NCBI GenBank assembly: GCA_029844215.1
Contig: CM056718.1
Span: forward strand, 166,831,396 to 166,895,395
Length of the DNA stretch: 64,000 nucleotides
Direction of reading: 5' to 3'
Source of the DNA: Przewalskia tangutica
Lineage: Eukaryota > Streptophyta > Magnoliopsida > Solanales > Solanaceae
The first letter of the stretch is position 1, and the number at the start of each line of letters is the position of its first letter. Position numbers and translations under genes: made by a program. Below, piece by piece: positions 23,192 to 34,383 of this stretch. Under the pieces are notes generated by a model that had not been told where the DNA came from, ran no database searches, and saw only the letters and a program-made list of their open reading frames with translations.

Positions 23192-26100
23192 ATGGTGAGA
23201 TTCACAAAATTTGAGCTTCTTCAGAGCTTATATAATCATATTGTGGTTTTGTTTTACAATTTTCAATGCTTTGTTGTCGTTTTAGTAGCTTATATTTGGA
23301 AGATAAATAGCTGGATGTGCTACATTTTTGTTTTAGGGAAACGAGTTGTATATTTCTTCATCGTATCTCCTTAACGGTTTATATCATATATTCTTATGCT
23401 TCCTGTTTCTACGAGTTGATGTCAGTGTTATAAGTCTGTGTTTGTAGTGTTTGCTGTTTATAACTACATTGACTTATACTGCTATCTCTTAATCTCAAAT
23501 AAGTTTGAATATATATATATATATATATATATATTCACTCCTAGGATCTATATTCAGTAGGTATAACTAGAGATTTACTAATATGACTCACACCCATTCA
23601 CAAATCTCTAAGGATCTTATGTTCATCATTAATGATTGGTATTTAGGTGCAGTGGTATTAACATATGGTCTTTAGAAAATATGCAAATCTCATTGTTTTG
23701 TTTGATTTGTTATTTTGACAACATAGATATGATCTTATTGGTTTCATTGAGAACTTAAATCAATTGTACCTCAATCCAAAACTTGTTGAGATCTGAGATT
23801 CTGTTATTTCTAAAACCAATTAGGGTTTCTATTGTACTAGAAATTTTCTGCATTTTCTACCAATAAATAAATTTTATACAAGGTAAAAAGATACTAGGAA
23901 AAACCATTCCTAATGTGAATGCACCAACACGACATATCATTCTGATGCATGTTCTTGTGCTTGACACTGTTAATTAATTATGTTGCAGGCCTTCATCAAA
24001 GTCCAGAAGACAAGGGCTTATTTTAAGCGTTACCAGGTTAAATTCAAGAGAAGGAGAGGTATATCTTATATTCTTTTAATCCCTTTTGTGTTGTTCTCAA
24101 ATTTTGCAATTCACTATCTAATTGTTTTCGAACTTTTACTATCACGCAGAGGGCAAAACAGACTATAGAGCCAGAAATCGATTGATCAATCAGGACAAAA
24201 ATAAGTACAACACTCCAAAATACCGTTTGGTTGTCCGATTTGTATCCTAATACTTTTGCCTTACCTTAAAATGTTACTTACATGGACTGGCTTCTTCTTG
24301 AGTTGTCTATTGATTTGACATGTTTTGTCCATTTAATATTACATGTTTGGTTCATGAAATTGTCAGTGAGTGTGTATCACATGATTGATGGTGACAATTA
24401 GTATCATCATGAATCTATGTTGTGGGTCAGCTTGATCTTTAATGTTGGTGTTATGGGCACAATAGCTGTGGTGGTCCTTCTCTTTGCCTCCTTAACATTT
24501 TTTCCAGACTAACAGAGACATAGTTGCACAAGTTGTGTCGGCTAGTATTGCTGGTGATATGATTCTTGCTTCTGCTTATGCTAATGAGCTGCCTCGGTAT
24601 GGCCTTGAAGTTGGACTGACAAATTATGCTGCTGGTACTTTCACACAGCTATTCTATTTGTTTGGTTATCTCACTTGAAATTCTGTAGTTCTTATTGAAT
24701 TGTTAACTCATTTACATTCAATTTTAGCCTACTGCACTGGACTTCTTTTGGCACGAAGAGTTCTCAAAAAGCTTGAAATGGACGAGGAGTATGAAGGCAA
24801 CCTTGAGGTAATTGGATTTATAGTGTGATGGGTGTTTTGTCCTGTCTGCAGTAGCAGCTTTCATTTGTTAGCTGATTGTTTCAAATCTTTACAGGTCAAT
24901 GGAGATGATTACTCTGTTGAGCCCGCTGAAAGCAGGAGGCCTTTCCGTGCTCTCTTGGATGTTGGCCTTTTAAGAACTACTACAGGAAATCGTGTTTTTG
25001 GTGCTCTCAAGGTAATAATCCTGCTTTTGGTATTGGTGCTGCATCACTTGGTCTTTGTTTAAACTCTAAACTGCATTGCAAGATTGCTATCCCTCCATTT
25101 TATTTTATATGTCGACGCTTGACTTGACATAGTTTTAAGAAATAAAGAGTCTTGGAACTTAAGCAAATGATACTTAGCATATCATAAGTACCCTTAATAT
25201 CTCGTGGTATGCAAATTGCCTTGTCACTCCTATGAGATCAAATCATTAAGGGTACAATGGGAATCTTTAGGTTAAACAGTTCCCAAATATCGAAAGGTTT
25301 TGATTTTTTGTAATGAACCAACAAGGAAATATTGCCATATCAATTGAATTGATAGAATAATATTAACTCAGGATAAAAGATATAAAAAGATGCTTCAACG
25401 GTTTTGGTGAATCTTTTAATGTGTCATTTGCTTACACCTCAAAAAATATGGTGTTATGAGACCCTGTTGCAATTGTCTGAGGAAATCAAAGAGTCTGGTG
25501 TGCTTTATGACTTTTATAATGGACTTTTTCAAGTTAATTGGAGTCTGTAGTTGCTGTGCAAAGTCCCTCTCTTTTATCATTTGAGATGTATTGTTCATGC
25601 AATGTTATCGTTCATATTTGCAATGAATTATTTTTGCCACATGACCTTGCATATGTTATAAAAATAAATGCAATTCTTTGCTGGTGTGGGGTTCAGGGTG
25701 CGTTGGATGGTGGACTTGATATTCCTCACAGTGAGAAGAGGTTTGCTGGATTCAGCAAGGACTCTAAGCAACTTGATGCTGATGTTCACCGCAAGTACAT
25801 ATATGGTGGCCATGTTGCTACATATATGAAGGTAAATAGAATGGTTATTGGGATCCTTTTATAGTTTATTATAATCATGAAGTCCATGGAAATGCATAAT
25901 AGGCTATGATGTTTATCTTCTATGTTCTTCCTTCATCTAGGTATACCCAATGTCTATTGTGCTAAACATCTTCCTTTTGTCTGCAGACTCTGATTGAAGA
26001 TGAACCGGAGAAATACCAGTCACACTTTAGTGAGTACATCAAAAAGGGTCTTGAGGCTGATGGTCTTGAGGAGATGTACAAGAAGGTTCATGCTGCCATA

Positions 26101-26633
26101 CGTGCCGATCCAAGTCCAAAGAAATCTGACAAGCAGCCTCCTAAACAGCACAAGAGGTCTGAAATTGTCTTTAGGCTGATTAACTTGTTATCATCTTTTA
26201 TGAGTTTCATATTTTTATTTTAAAAATCTTTCAAGCTTGTGTTGGGATATGTATTGTAGTTCTCAAGCATTTTATTGAGTGGGCTGGGTTAAGGATTTTC
26301 AATTACTCATTGAATATGAAATATGCATATGATGCTCGTCTGGATTCTTCAGTTCTAGAATGCCATGTAGGAAAAACTATAGCATGTCTTCTGACTGCAG
26401 AAATTAATAGGCTAATAGTCTGTTTTAATATAACACTAAATTATTAATGGTTATAGAACATTATGTTCTCTTTTCCTGTCTATGCTACCTTTCTGCATAT
26501 TCATTTTTGGATACTTTGCAGGTACAATCTAAAGAAGCTAACATACGAGGAAAGGAAGGCTAAGTTGATTGAGAGACTGAATGCTTTGAATTCAGCTGCT
26601 GGAAATGACGACGACGATTCCGATGATGAGTAA
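23192..26633 (+). CDS. RPL5: 60S ribosomal protein L5 (uL18), nine coding exons
   Basis: Exons: 23192-23194, 23989-24058, 24150-24241, 24508-24634, 24728-24807, 24895-25011, 25697-25831, 25987-26156, 26522-26633; all introns are GT-AG and phases agree. The 906-nt CDS gives 301 residues, the usual plant RPL5 length. The protein binds 5S rRNA, forms the 5S RNP with RPL11 and enters the large cytosolic subunit via the nucleolus. Family blocks seen in order: [115 protein letters not shown] and an acidic C-terminus (DDDDSDDE). The first coding exon is only ATG, so the N-terminus MAFIKVQK depends on splicing of a 794-nt intron. No stops or frameshifts; probably functional. Confidence 0.96.
23509..23535. 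repeat. AT microsatellite in RPL5 intron 1
   Basis: Run of about 13 AT units within the first intron. Confidence 0.9.
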
Positions 26634-27050
26634 ACGGCAGTGCAAGAATTCTGAAATGTTATTGTTGCTTATGTTCTTGTTATACTCTGTTTTTGCTTCT
26701 TTATTAAGATCTCAGTTTTGCATGCTTTGTAGAATGATTATTTACCATTGTGAGAATGTACTATCTTTTCACTAGTCATTTCCAGCAGCTGGATGTTTGT
26801 GTTGAATGTTGTCTAATTATCTGGCTGAGCCGTGTGCCGCTTTCCCCCAGAAGTTCTTTTTGGGTATTTTTCCTATTTTTTCTCAATTTATCTTTTGTCA
26901 TGCTTAGAAAATAATACATCTTGTATTTGTCCTTTATGTGTTGTCTTCTTTAGCTTTTTTTGTGGATAGGTCAGTTATACTGGTACAGATGACTTTCTTT
27001 CTGCTCAAAGTTTTCAATGTGTATTGTATTCAGTTTTATCTAGTATAGTT
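26634..27050. other. RPL5 3' untranslated and downstream region
   Basis: T-rich sequence directly after the RPL5 stop, as expected for a plant 3' UTR and polyadenylation region. No distinct polyadenylation signal can be singled out by eye. Confidence 0.5.
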
Positions 27051-27286
27051 GATGGAATAACAAAGCAATCTCCTTTTTATTTTGTCCAAGGCTTCAAGCA
27101 TTGGAAATTAGTTATTGTACAAAATTGTAGGGATTGCAGGTTCAAATGCCAAATATGAACTACCTATTGATGGAAGAACAAAACAATCTCCTTTTTATTT
27201 TGTCCAAGGCTTCTAGCATTGGAAATTAGTTCCTGTACAAAATTGTAGGGATTCCAGGTCCAAATGCCAAATAAGAACTACCTACT
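27051..27286. repeat. 118-bp tandem duplication
   Basis: Two direct copies, 27051-27168 and 27169-27286, both starting GATGGAA and both containing CAATCTCCTTTTTATTTTGT and TTGGAAATTAGTT. They differ at only a handful of positions. Non-coding, downstream of RPL5. Confidence 0.85.
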
Positions 27287-28650
27287 TCTCAAGTCCACAC
27301 ATTTTTCAACCACTGTCTACTATATTTCTTTCAAGTCTAGCACATTTCAGACAATGCCGATATAAGTAAAGACTCACCTTTTTCCTGAACTTCAGGACAA
27401 TCTAGTTATTGCAGTTCAAACTTGAGGAAAAGTACCTGGAGCTTGAACTGCAATCGTACTTCCGACAAATTGCCTGAAGTTAGAACTGACATGGATCGAA
27501 CTTTTGGCTTCTCGTGATTTGAATAAATAAACGATGCAATTGCAAACTGTTTGTCCTGTTGAGATATTTTCTTAGTGAAGAATGAAGAAATTTCTCTGTT
27601 TATGCTTTATGGAGTTCAGCGATGACGAAGAAGGGAGTTTGGAATACAAGTGTCAAGCCCTCTAAATTTTATCACAATTTCGGCTATTTTTTTTAATGTT
27701 TAAAAAAAATACAAGTTACGTAACTAGAACTAAATAAAATTACGATAACCACAACTTCTCATAATACATGATAAAGTTGTCCGGAAAAAAGAAGAGAGCT
27801 GTCAACTATAAGCTGGAGTGGAATATTATTATGTACTGTACTAGGGGCTCGTTTGGTGTCGCATTGGATTGTATATTTTTATATTGGACTAAATTGTATT
27901 AATATATAATAAACTGTATTTTTTTTAGTACAGTCTAGGGGTGAGTCTAAAAAATGACAGTTGGAGTGTACAAGTTTTAGAAATAGTATAGTCCAATCCG
28001 GCTGAAAACGTCCACCAAACGCTATATTATTTTTTTATTCTGTGCAGTCCAGCGTAATACAACGTAACAAATGTGACTAATAGGAATTGTAAAATCGAGT
28101 GGAGCCCACAGTAATTTTGGAAAAGCCGCAAGTGTGTGAATTAAAGCGTAAGTGAGGCCCACACATTTCAAAGGAATTCTCCTTGGCTGCAAGCACACAT
28201 GTCGACAACAAATGTGTGTTTCAATTTATATGACAAATTTTTTTTTTAGTCCGTTAATTTTTTTTTTATATTTAAAAGTAATTTAATTTTATGAGATATT
28301 TTACATATTTATGTAAGATTTGTTTTAAATCATACGTTTCAAAACTTTCCATTTCTTTGTTAAATTTCATGCAAAATCAAATAAATTGAGATAGAGAGGG
28401 TAAATTTTCGTATTACTCCCTCCACGTGGCGTAATATATTTTATCGAAGTAAAAAGATTATTATCTTTCTATATCTAAAAGTAATTTAATTTTAATTTTT
28501 TCACTTCACCTTATGATCACAAAATGTGATTTAGATCACAAATTTTAAAGGCCAGTATATAGCGAAATGTGATATATAATTTCAGTGACAATTACAAATT
28601 TATGTGATTTATATGTCCGTGTAGTATGAGCCTGGAACACCCGCCAAAGC
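27287..28650. other. Intergenic and presumed promoter region of the PPR gene
   Basis: No gene seen. At about 27846-28025 there is a MITE-like block with ends GCTCGTTTGGTG and CACCAAACGC (imperfect inverted repeats, no sure target duplication). Around 28408-28420 the ACTCCCTCC motif resembles a Stowaway-type end. The remainder is AT-rich. Confidence 0.45.
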
Positions 28651-28737
28651 ATGATTTCAAAAGTTGATGGCTTGTCTCCTCCTTCGCCAACACTTGACAA
28701 CTCGCTTCATTGTTATTCCATCAACACTTGGATATAA
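28651..28737 (+). promoter_or_regulatory. Upstream ORF overlapping the PPR start codon
   Basis: An ATG at 28651 opens a 28-codon frame (MISKVDGLSPPSP...) that stops at 28735-28737. It overlaps the PPR start (28667) in another frame. If it lies within the mRNA it would reduce initiation at the main ATG. Transcript start is unknown, so its inclusion in the mRNA is an inference. Confidence 0.45.
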
Positions 28738-31348
28738 ATGGATAGAACATTGCCCTGTATTTACAACACTTGCAACAGCAACAAAACAAATGCACCCAAA
28801 TTACAGGAAAACGTTTTCCCATATATATCAAGAATGTGCAAAACATTGCACCCAGGAGCCAGGCAGGCAAGCTCATGCTCAGATGATAATATCTGGGTTT
28901 CAACCCACTGTTTTTGTCACTAATTGTTTGATTCAAATGTACATAAAATGCTCCAACTTGGGTTATGCAGACAAAGAGTTTGATAAAATGCCTGTGAGAG
29001 ATACAGTTTCTTGGAATGCTATGATTTTTGGGTATTCAATGGTTGGTGAATTGGACAAGGCACAAATAATGTTTAAAATGATGCCGGAAAGAGATGCAAT
29101 TTCTTGGAATTCGTTGATCTCGGGGTATATGCAAAACGGTAATTATTGGAAATCGATTCAAGTTTTTCTGGAAATGGGAAGAGATGGCATTGGTTATGAC
29201 AGAACAACTTTTGCTGTTATTTTGAAAGCTTGTTCGGGTGTTGAAGATTTTAGGTTAGGGGTTCAGGTGCATGGGTTAGTGGTCAAGTTGGGTCTTGCTA
29301 CTGATGTGGTGACGGGGAGTGCAATGGTGGATATGTATTCAAAATGCAAGAGATTGGATGAGTCGATATGTTTCTTCAATGAGATGCCTGAAAAGAATTG
29401 GGTTTCTTGGAGCGCTTTGATTGCAGGTTCCGTTCAAAATAATGATTTTGCCAATGGATTACACCTTTTCAAGAATATGCAAAGAGAAGGAGTAGGGGTG
29501 AGTCAATCTACTTATGCTAGTGTCTTCAGGTCTTGTGCTGGTTTATCAGACTTAAAATTGGGTTCTCAATTGCATGGTCATGCACTGAAAACTGATTTTG
29601 GATCTGATGTCATTGTAGCTACTGCCACTTTGGACATGTATGCCAAATGTAATAGTTTGTCTGATGCTAGGAAGGTATTCAGCTTGTTGCCAAATCATAA
29701 TTTGCAATCCTATAATGCCTTGATTGTTGGGTTTGCTCGAGGTGACCAAGGATATGAAGCTGTATTATTGTTCCGGCTTTTGCTGAGGTCTTATCTTGGG
29801 TTTGATGAAATAAGCCTATCTGGTGCATTTAGCGCCTGTGCAGTATTCAAAGGGCATTTAGAGGGAATGCAGCTACATGGGGTAGCTTGTAAGACCCCTT
29901 TTTTGTCGAATATTTGTGTTGCAAATGCCATTATGGACATGTATGGCAAATGTGAAGCACCAAGTGAAGCTCTACATCTGTTTGACGAAATGGAAATAAG
30001 AGATGCAGTGTCTTGGAATGCAATAATTGCAGCTCACGAGCAGAATGGACATGAGGATGAAACTTTGGTACTATTTTTTCGGATGCTTAAGTCAAGGATG
30101 GAGCCAGATGAATTCACTTATGGTAGTGTTTTAAAGGCCTGTGCAGCTCGTCAAGATTTGAACATTGGCATGGTGATTCACAATAGAATAATAAAATCAG
30201 GGATGGGGTTGGAGTGCTTCATTGGTAGTGCTGTAATAGATATGTACTGCAAATGTGAAAAGGTAGAAGAGGCAGAGAAACTTCATCAGAGAATGGAGGA
30301 ACAAACAGTCGTTTCTTGGAATGCAATCGTATCGGGCTTCTCATTGCGTGAACAAAGTGAGGAAGCTCAGAAATTCTTCTCGAAAATGCTGGAAGAGGGA
30401 ATGAAACCTGATAACTTTACCTATGCATCAGTTCTTGATACTTGTGCCAATCTAGCTACTGTTGGGCTCGGAAAGCAAATCCATGCTCAAATTATAAAGC
30501 AAGAATTGCAATCAGATGTGTTCATTACTAGCACTCTCGTTGACATGTACTCGAAGTGTGGAAACATGCAGGATTCCAGGTTGATGTTTGAAAAAGCACC
30601 AAAAAAGGATTTTGTCACATGGAATGCTATGGTTTGTGGCTATGCACAACATGGTCTTGGAGAAGAGGCTTTGCAGTTCTTTGAAAAGATGCAGCTTGAA
30701 AATGTAAGGCCAAATCATGCAACTTTTCTTGCAGTCCTAAGAGCTTGTGCACATATAGGGCTTGTTGAGAAAGGACTAATACACTTCAATTCAATGTCGA
30801 ATGACTATGGATTAGATCCTCAATTAGAACATTACTCATGTATGGTTGACATATTAGGGAGGGCAGGCCAAATTAGTGATGCACTAAAGTTTATTCAAGA
30901 CATGCCTTTTGAGGCTGATGATGTGATTTGGAGAACTCTGCTTAGTATGTGTAAGATGCACGGGAATGTGGAGGTAGCAGAAAAAGCAGCAAAAAGTCTC
31001 TTGCAATTAGACCCCGAGGACTCATCTTCTCATATACTTTTGTCAAATATTTATGCTGATGCAGGAATGTGGAAAGAAGTTGCAGAAATGAGGAAAGTAA
31101 TGAGGTATGGTAGGCTCAAGAAGGAGCCAGGTTGTAGCTGGATTGAGAACAAGTCTGTGCTACACATGTTTCTTGTTGGGGATAAAGCCCATCCAAGATG
31201 CGAAGAAATATATGAGAATCTCGACGCATTGATATGTGAAATGAAGCGAGCTTCTCATATACTAGATGGTGAATTTATGCTCAGCTGTGATGCCACAGAA
31301 GATGAGCATCAACATCCATTTCCCGAATACACAGTTTCTTGTTTTTAG
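28667..31348 (+). CDS. MEF13: E-class pentatricopeptide repeat protein, MEF13-like mitochondrial RNA-editing factor
   Basis: Single-exon gene, 893 residues from the ATG at 28667 (the preceding codon is TTG). The first 35 or so residues, rich in Arg, Leu and Thr with few acids, fit a mitochondrial presequence. From about residue 50 to 720 there are tandem PLS-type PPR repeats, recognisable from repeated VSWNAxI and DMYxKC blocks. Then E motifs follow (HYSCMVDILGRAG, DDVIWRTLLSMC, LLSNIYADAGMW, KKEPGCSWIE), with a short E+-like tail. There is no DYW deaminase domain; the protein ends HPFPEYTVSCF, so editing would need a DYW partner in trans. Block by block it follows Arabidopsis At3g02330 (MEF13), for example QAHAQMIISGFQPT, AHEQNGHE and FTYASVLDTCANLA. 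PPR tracts bind specific RNA bases upstream of edited cytidines. Orthology comes from memory and needs a tree. Confidence 0.9.
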   Translation: MACLLLRQHLTTRFIVIPSTLGYKWIEHCPVFTTLATATKQMHPNYRKTFSHIYQECAKHCTQEPGRQAHAQMIISGFQPTVFVTNCLIQMYIKCSNLGYADKEFDKMPVRDTVSWNAMIFGYSMVGELDKAQIMFKMMPERDAISWNSLISGYMQNGNYWKSIQVFLEMGRDGIGYDRTTFAVILKACSGVEDFRLGVQVHGLVVKLGLATDVVTGSAMVDMYSKCKRLDESICFFNEMPEKNWVSWSALIAGSVQNNDFANGLHLFKNMQREGVGVSQSTYASVFRSCAGLSDLKLGSQLHGHALKTDFGSDVIVATATLDMYAKCNSLSDARKVFSLLPNHNLQSYNALIVGFARGDQGYEAVLLFRLLLRSYLGFDEISLSGAFSACAVFKGHLEGMQLHGVACKTPFLSNICVANAIMDMYGKCEAPSEALHLFDEMEIRDAVSWNAIIAAHEQNGHEDETLVLFFRMLKSRMEPDEFTYGSVLKACAARQDLNIGMVIHNRIIKSGMGLECFIGSAVIDMYCKCEKVEEAEKLHQRMEEQTVVSWNAIVSGFSLREQSEEAQKFFSKMLEEGMKPDNFTYASVLDTCANLATVGLGKQIHAQIIKQELQSDVFITSTLVDMYSKCGNMQDSRLMFEKAPKKDFVTWNAMVCGYAQHGLGEEALQFFEKMQLENVRPNHATFLAVLRACAHIGLVEKGLIHFNSMSNDYGLDPQLEHYSCMVDILGRAGQISDALKFIQDMPFEADDVIWRTLLSMCKMHGNVEVAEKAAKSLLQLDPEDSSSHILLSNIYADAGMWKEVAEMRKVMRYGRLKKEPGCSWIENKSVLHMFLVGDKAHPRCEEIYENLDALICEMKRASHILDGEFMLSCDATEDEHQHPFPEYTVSCF

Positions 31349-34300
31349 ATCAATTCAGTTGGAACCTATTTCTGGTTGTGATGGAGGTATGCAAGGTAAA
31401 GAGGCTTGCCTCAAGCAAAAGATTGGGCCATCTTGGGGATAGCCGAGACGGATATTAAGTTGTATGTGTTGGCTAACCCCTGGACTTCACTAGAATATCT
31501 CTAGTCCTCTACCAAATTATCTGCACACCTCGTGGAGAACACGAATATATATATATATATATATATATATGACAACACATACTTGTACTGTTTGAGAATC
31601 AGTGAGCATATTTGACAGGATTTAAGATGGATTTGGTGAAATGCAACTCATCCCAGAGTGTTTGTTGGTTTGATGTGCAAGGAGGATTTCACAAAAGCAC
31701 AAAAAGTTTCAGATGTAACAGTTGTTCTAATTGAATCACCACTAAAAAATTGTTCCCGAGAAGCGGATTCTTTAGTTTTCCTGTATTTCTTAATCACACA
31801 TTAAAGAAATAAATTGTGGTTATCCTTCTTATTGGCTTGAGATCATACTTCACCAAATGCAGCAGCAGCGGTTCTGTTAATCACATGATTTGGTTGAATG
31901 CACTTACTTGCCTGTCATCAGCTTGTGCGGTTATAGTTAAGAAGGTGGTCAGGAGGAAACGAAAAGTTCGAGAAGATTGTTTTCCAGATTTTCGCCTAAA
32001 AGAATGCTTCAGAAGACAATCTATAGAAAATTAGAAACTGTAAAATGGTTGGGACTGCAGTCTTGGGCTTCCAACAACATTATTTATCTGAGAAATTCCA
32101 GTCTCCTGATTCTTGGGAATCTTTATGTGCCATTAATGGATAAGCTTTCACAAATCTGACATTAAATCTTACATTGTGATGAAAATAAAGTGAATCTAAG
32201 TGGGGACAAAAGGGTCTTCAGGTTGAAATAAGCGCCAGAAATAACCGAAGTCAGAAAGAAACGGGGGGATGATATTGAGGACTTCAAAATGCTGCTTCTT
32301 TACATGGATAGAGCCACTATTTGGCTCAATGAAGAGTTGTCTTTTCATGCTTTACTTCTGGAGTTCCATCTGCTTATTTATTAATTTCTATCCTTTACAG
32401 GGTCTTTCGTTCAACTTCCAATAATTCTATCAATCAATTTGAACTTTTGAAGTATGAAACACACCTTCTTGTCACCTGATTCAATTGTTTCTGATGAAAT
32501 ATTGATTACATGTCCTCTTTTTTGCAATAATGAACAACATTACAACAATATTTATGTGACATGTAGGTTAGCGTTTTGGTAGTAGAACGCTTTCACATAC
32601 TTATACTGTAGTTAGTGGTGGATGTGGCCTTTCGGCAATGAGTTCATTTAAACTCATAATTTTCGACACGGAGTATAGATATATATGTAAAAGTTTATTA
32701 AGATCTCAATAAAATATTAAATCAGGACCCCCGTAATTTTACAATAAGTTCAGTTTTGAGATTAGGTTGAATCCATTAAGTTTATACCTAAGATCCGCCT
32801 CTAATTATAATACCATGGTCCTGGCTATTGGAGATGCGAATAAAGCTGGACAATGATTACTATCAAGGGGATGATATGCAATCTCCGAACGTTTCGCATT
32901 ATCATTTGCTAATCAAAATAAGAACAAACATATCTGTTTAAAATAACAAAAGAAACGCCATGGCAACTCTTCCTCCAAGCACTAACTTAAATAGAAAGGA
33001 ACCATACAATAAAGCCAAACTCTGGATTCAAAGGTGTGGTGGAAATTGGCAAGGTAACCATTAGTATATCTTTCTGCACCACAAATCAAATAATCATTGT
33101 TGAGATGCTTTTTCGACAAGAAAAGTAAAGTACATCAACGTCATCACATAATCTTTACAAGAAGAATGTATCACTTATAAATAGCAACTGGAACTTGTAG
33201 TGCTCTAAACTTCTTCATAGAGCAATAAGGTCCGATCTTACAGTCCTTGTCAAATTAACCTGATCTAATCAGACCATCGCTTAGACCATGAAACTGCTGT
33301 AGGACTATTGCTTAGATAGAAGAAGTGGCACTGTATGGTTGTTAAGCCCTGTGAAACCAAAAGACAAAAGTCAAAACACTCTCAAGTGCAGAACCAAAAA
33401 AAAAGAACCAAGTGTCAAATTTTTTTGAGAACTCATGTCAAATTGCATTAAATATGGTGTATACCTTGGAGAAAAATGTGAAGATGAATTAAACAATTGA
33501 GAGGATACTGTTGGAAAGAGCAAACATACTCCTGCTTTGAACTGATAATTATACAGTCCCTAGGTCAAAACCACCACTGAACGTCTTAACCTAATTGCCA
33601 CAACCTATTCATTACTCGTGGGGTTTTAACTGAGTTGGGAGTTCAGCTACCTTCTCAGATAAATGCAAAAATCAATAGTAAGTGAACTGCAAAGCAAAGC
33701 TTGAAACTGATCCCATCCACTTGTTTGTTACCTTCAGGAGAAGCAAGAGCAAGCTTCTTAAAAAGCTGAAAAATCGCATGAAAAAGAGCCTAGGGCAGGG
33801 AGTGTCCAAAGGGAGATTAGGAGAACAAGTGATGAAACAGGAAATACACACTTTTATTATACCTGTGTACATGTTCTCCATTTTTTTTATTTATACTAAT
33901 AAATGAAATGAAATAGAGAAAAGAATTCGTCTAAAGATTCTGGAAGTGCGTACCAAAACATATGCCTGAATTTGTGAGGAAAAAACTGATACTTCCAATG
34001 AATAGTAAAGTATCTTGGATATGGAAAGTAGTGGGTCAACTTCATGGTTTTCTTTTTGATAATTTGTTAGGTCAACATGTAAACTACAAAGAAGTGAAAT
34101 ATTTTTTATACAAAATAAAGAGATTTAGAAAAGCAATGATGCTAGACCATTTGTAGGTTTGGCTAGTCAGACATGGACAATTTCCAGATGCTTAGGTTTT
34201 GATCAAGAAGGAACTGTGACCCCAAAAATGGGGATTCAGGTGCTCGTTTTATATGTATAAAGCTACAAAACTACGTACTGGTGGGCTAATCATATTACAA

Positions 34301-34383
34301 GATAGAGCATTGTGAGAATCAACAGAACATGCTGACATTTGACCTCCAAAAAGGTCATATTAGTTGATGGGATCACAAACTGA
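31349..34383. other. Intergenic between convergent PPR and RNS2 genes
   Basis: Contains the 3' ends of both genes. Short frames at 31816-32034 and 31977-32159 overlap each other and show no domain. An AT microsatellite lies at 31544-31570. A block at about 32600-32815 looks MITE-like (GTGGTGGATGTGGCC on the left, AAGATCCGCCTCTAATTA on the right) but the ends pair poorly. The right part may hold 3' UTR or an alternative last exon of RNS2. Confidence 0.45.
31544..31570. repeat. AT microsatellite
   Basis: About 13 AT units in the presumed 3' flank of the PPR gene. Confidence 0.9.

Noticed and set aside
31000..31348. DYW deaminase domain in the PPR protein
   Set aside because: The HxE and CxxC deaminase signatures and a C-terminal DYW are absent; the protein ends shortly after the E/E+ region.
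31816..32159. Two short frames 3' of the PPR gene
   Set aside because: Overlapping frames without family similarity; probably 3' flank.
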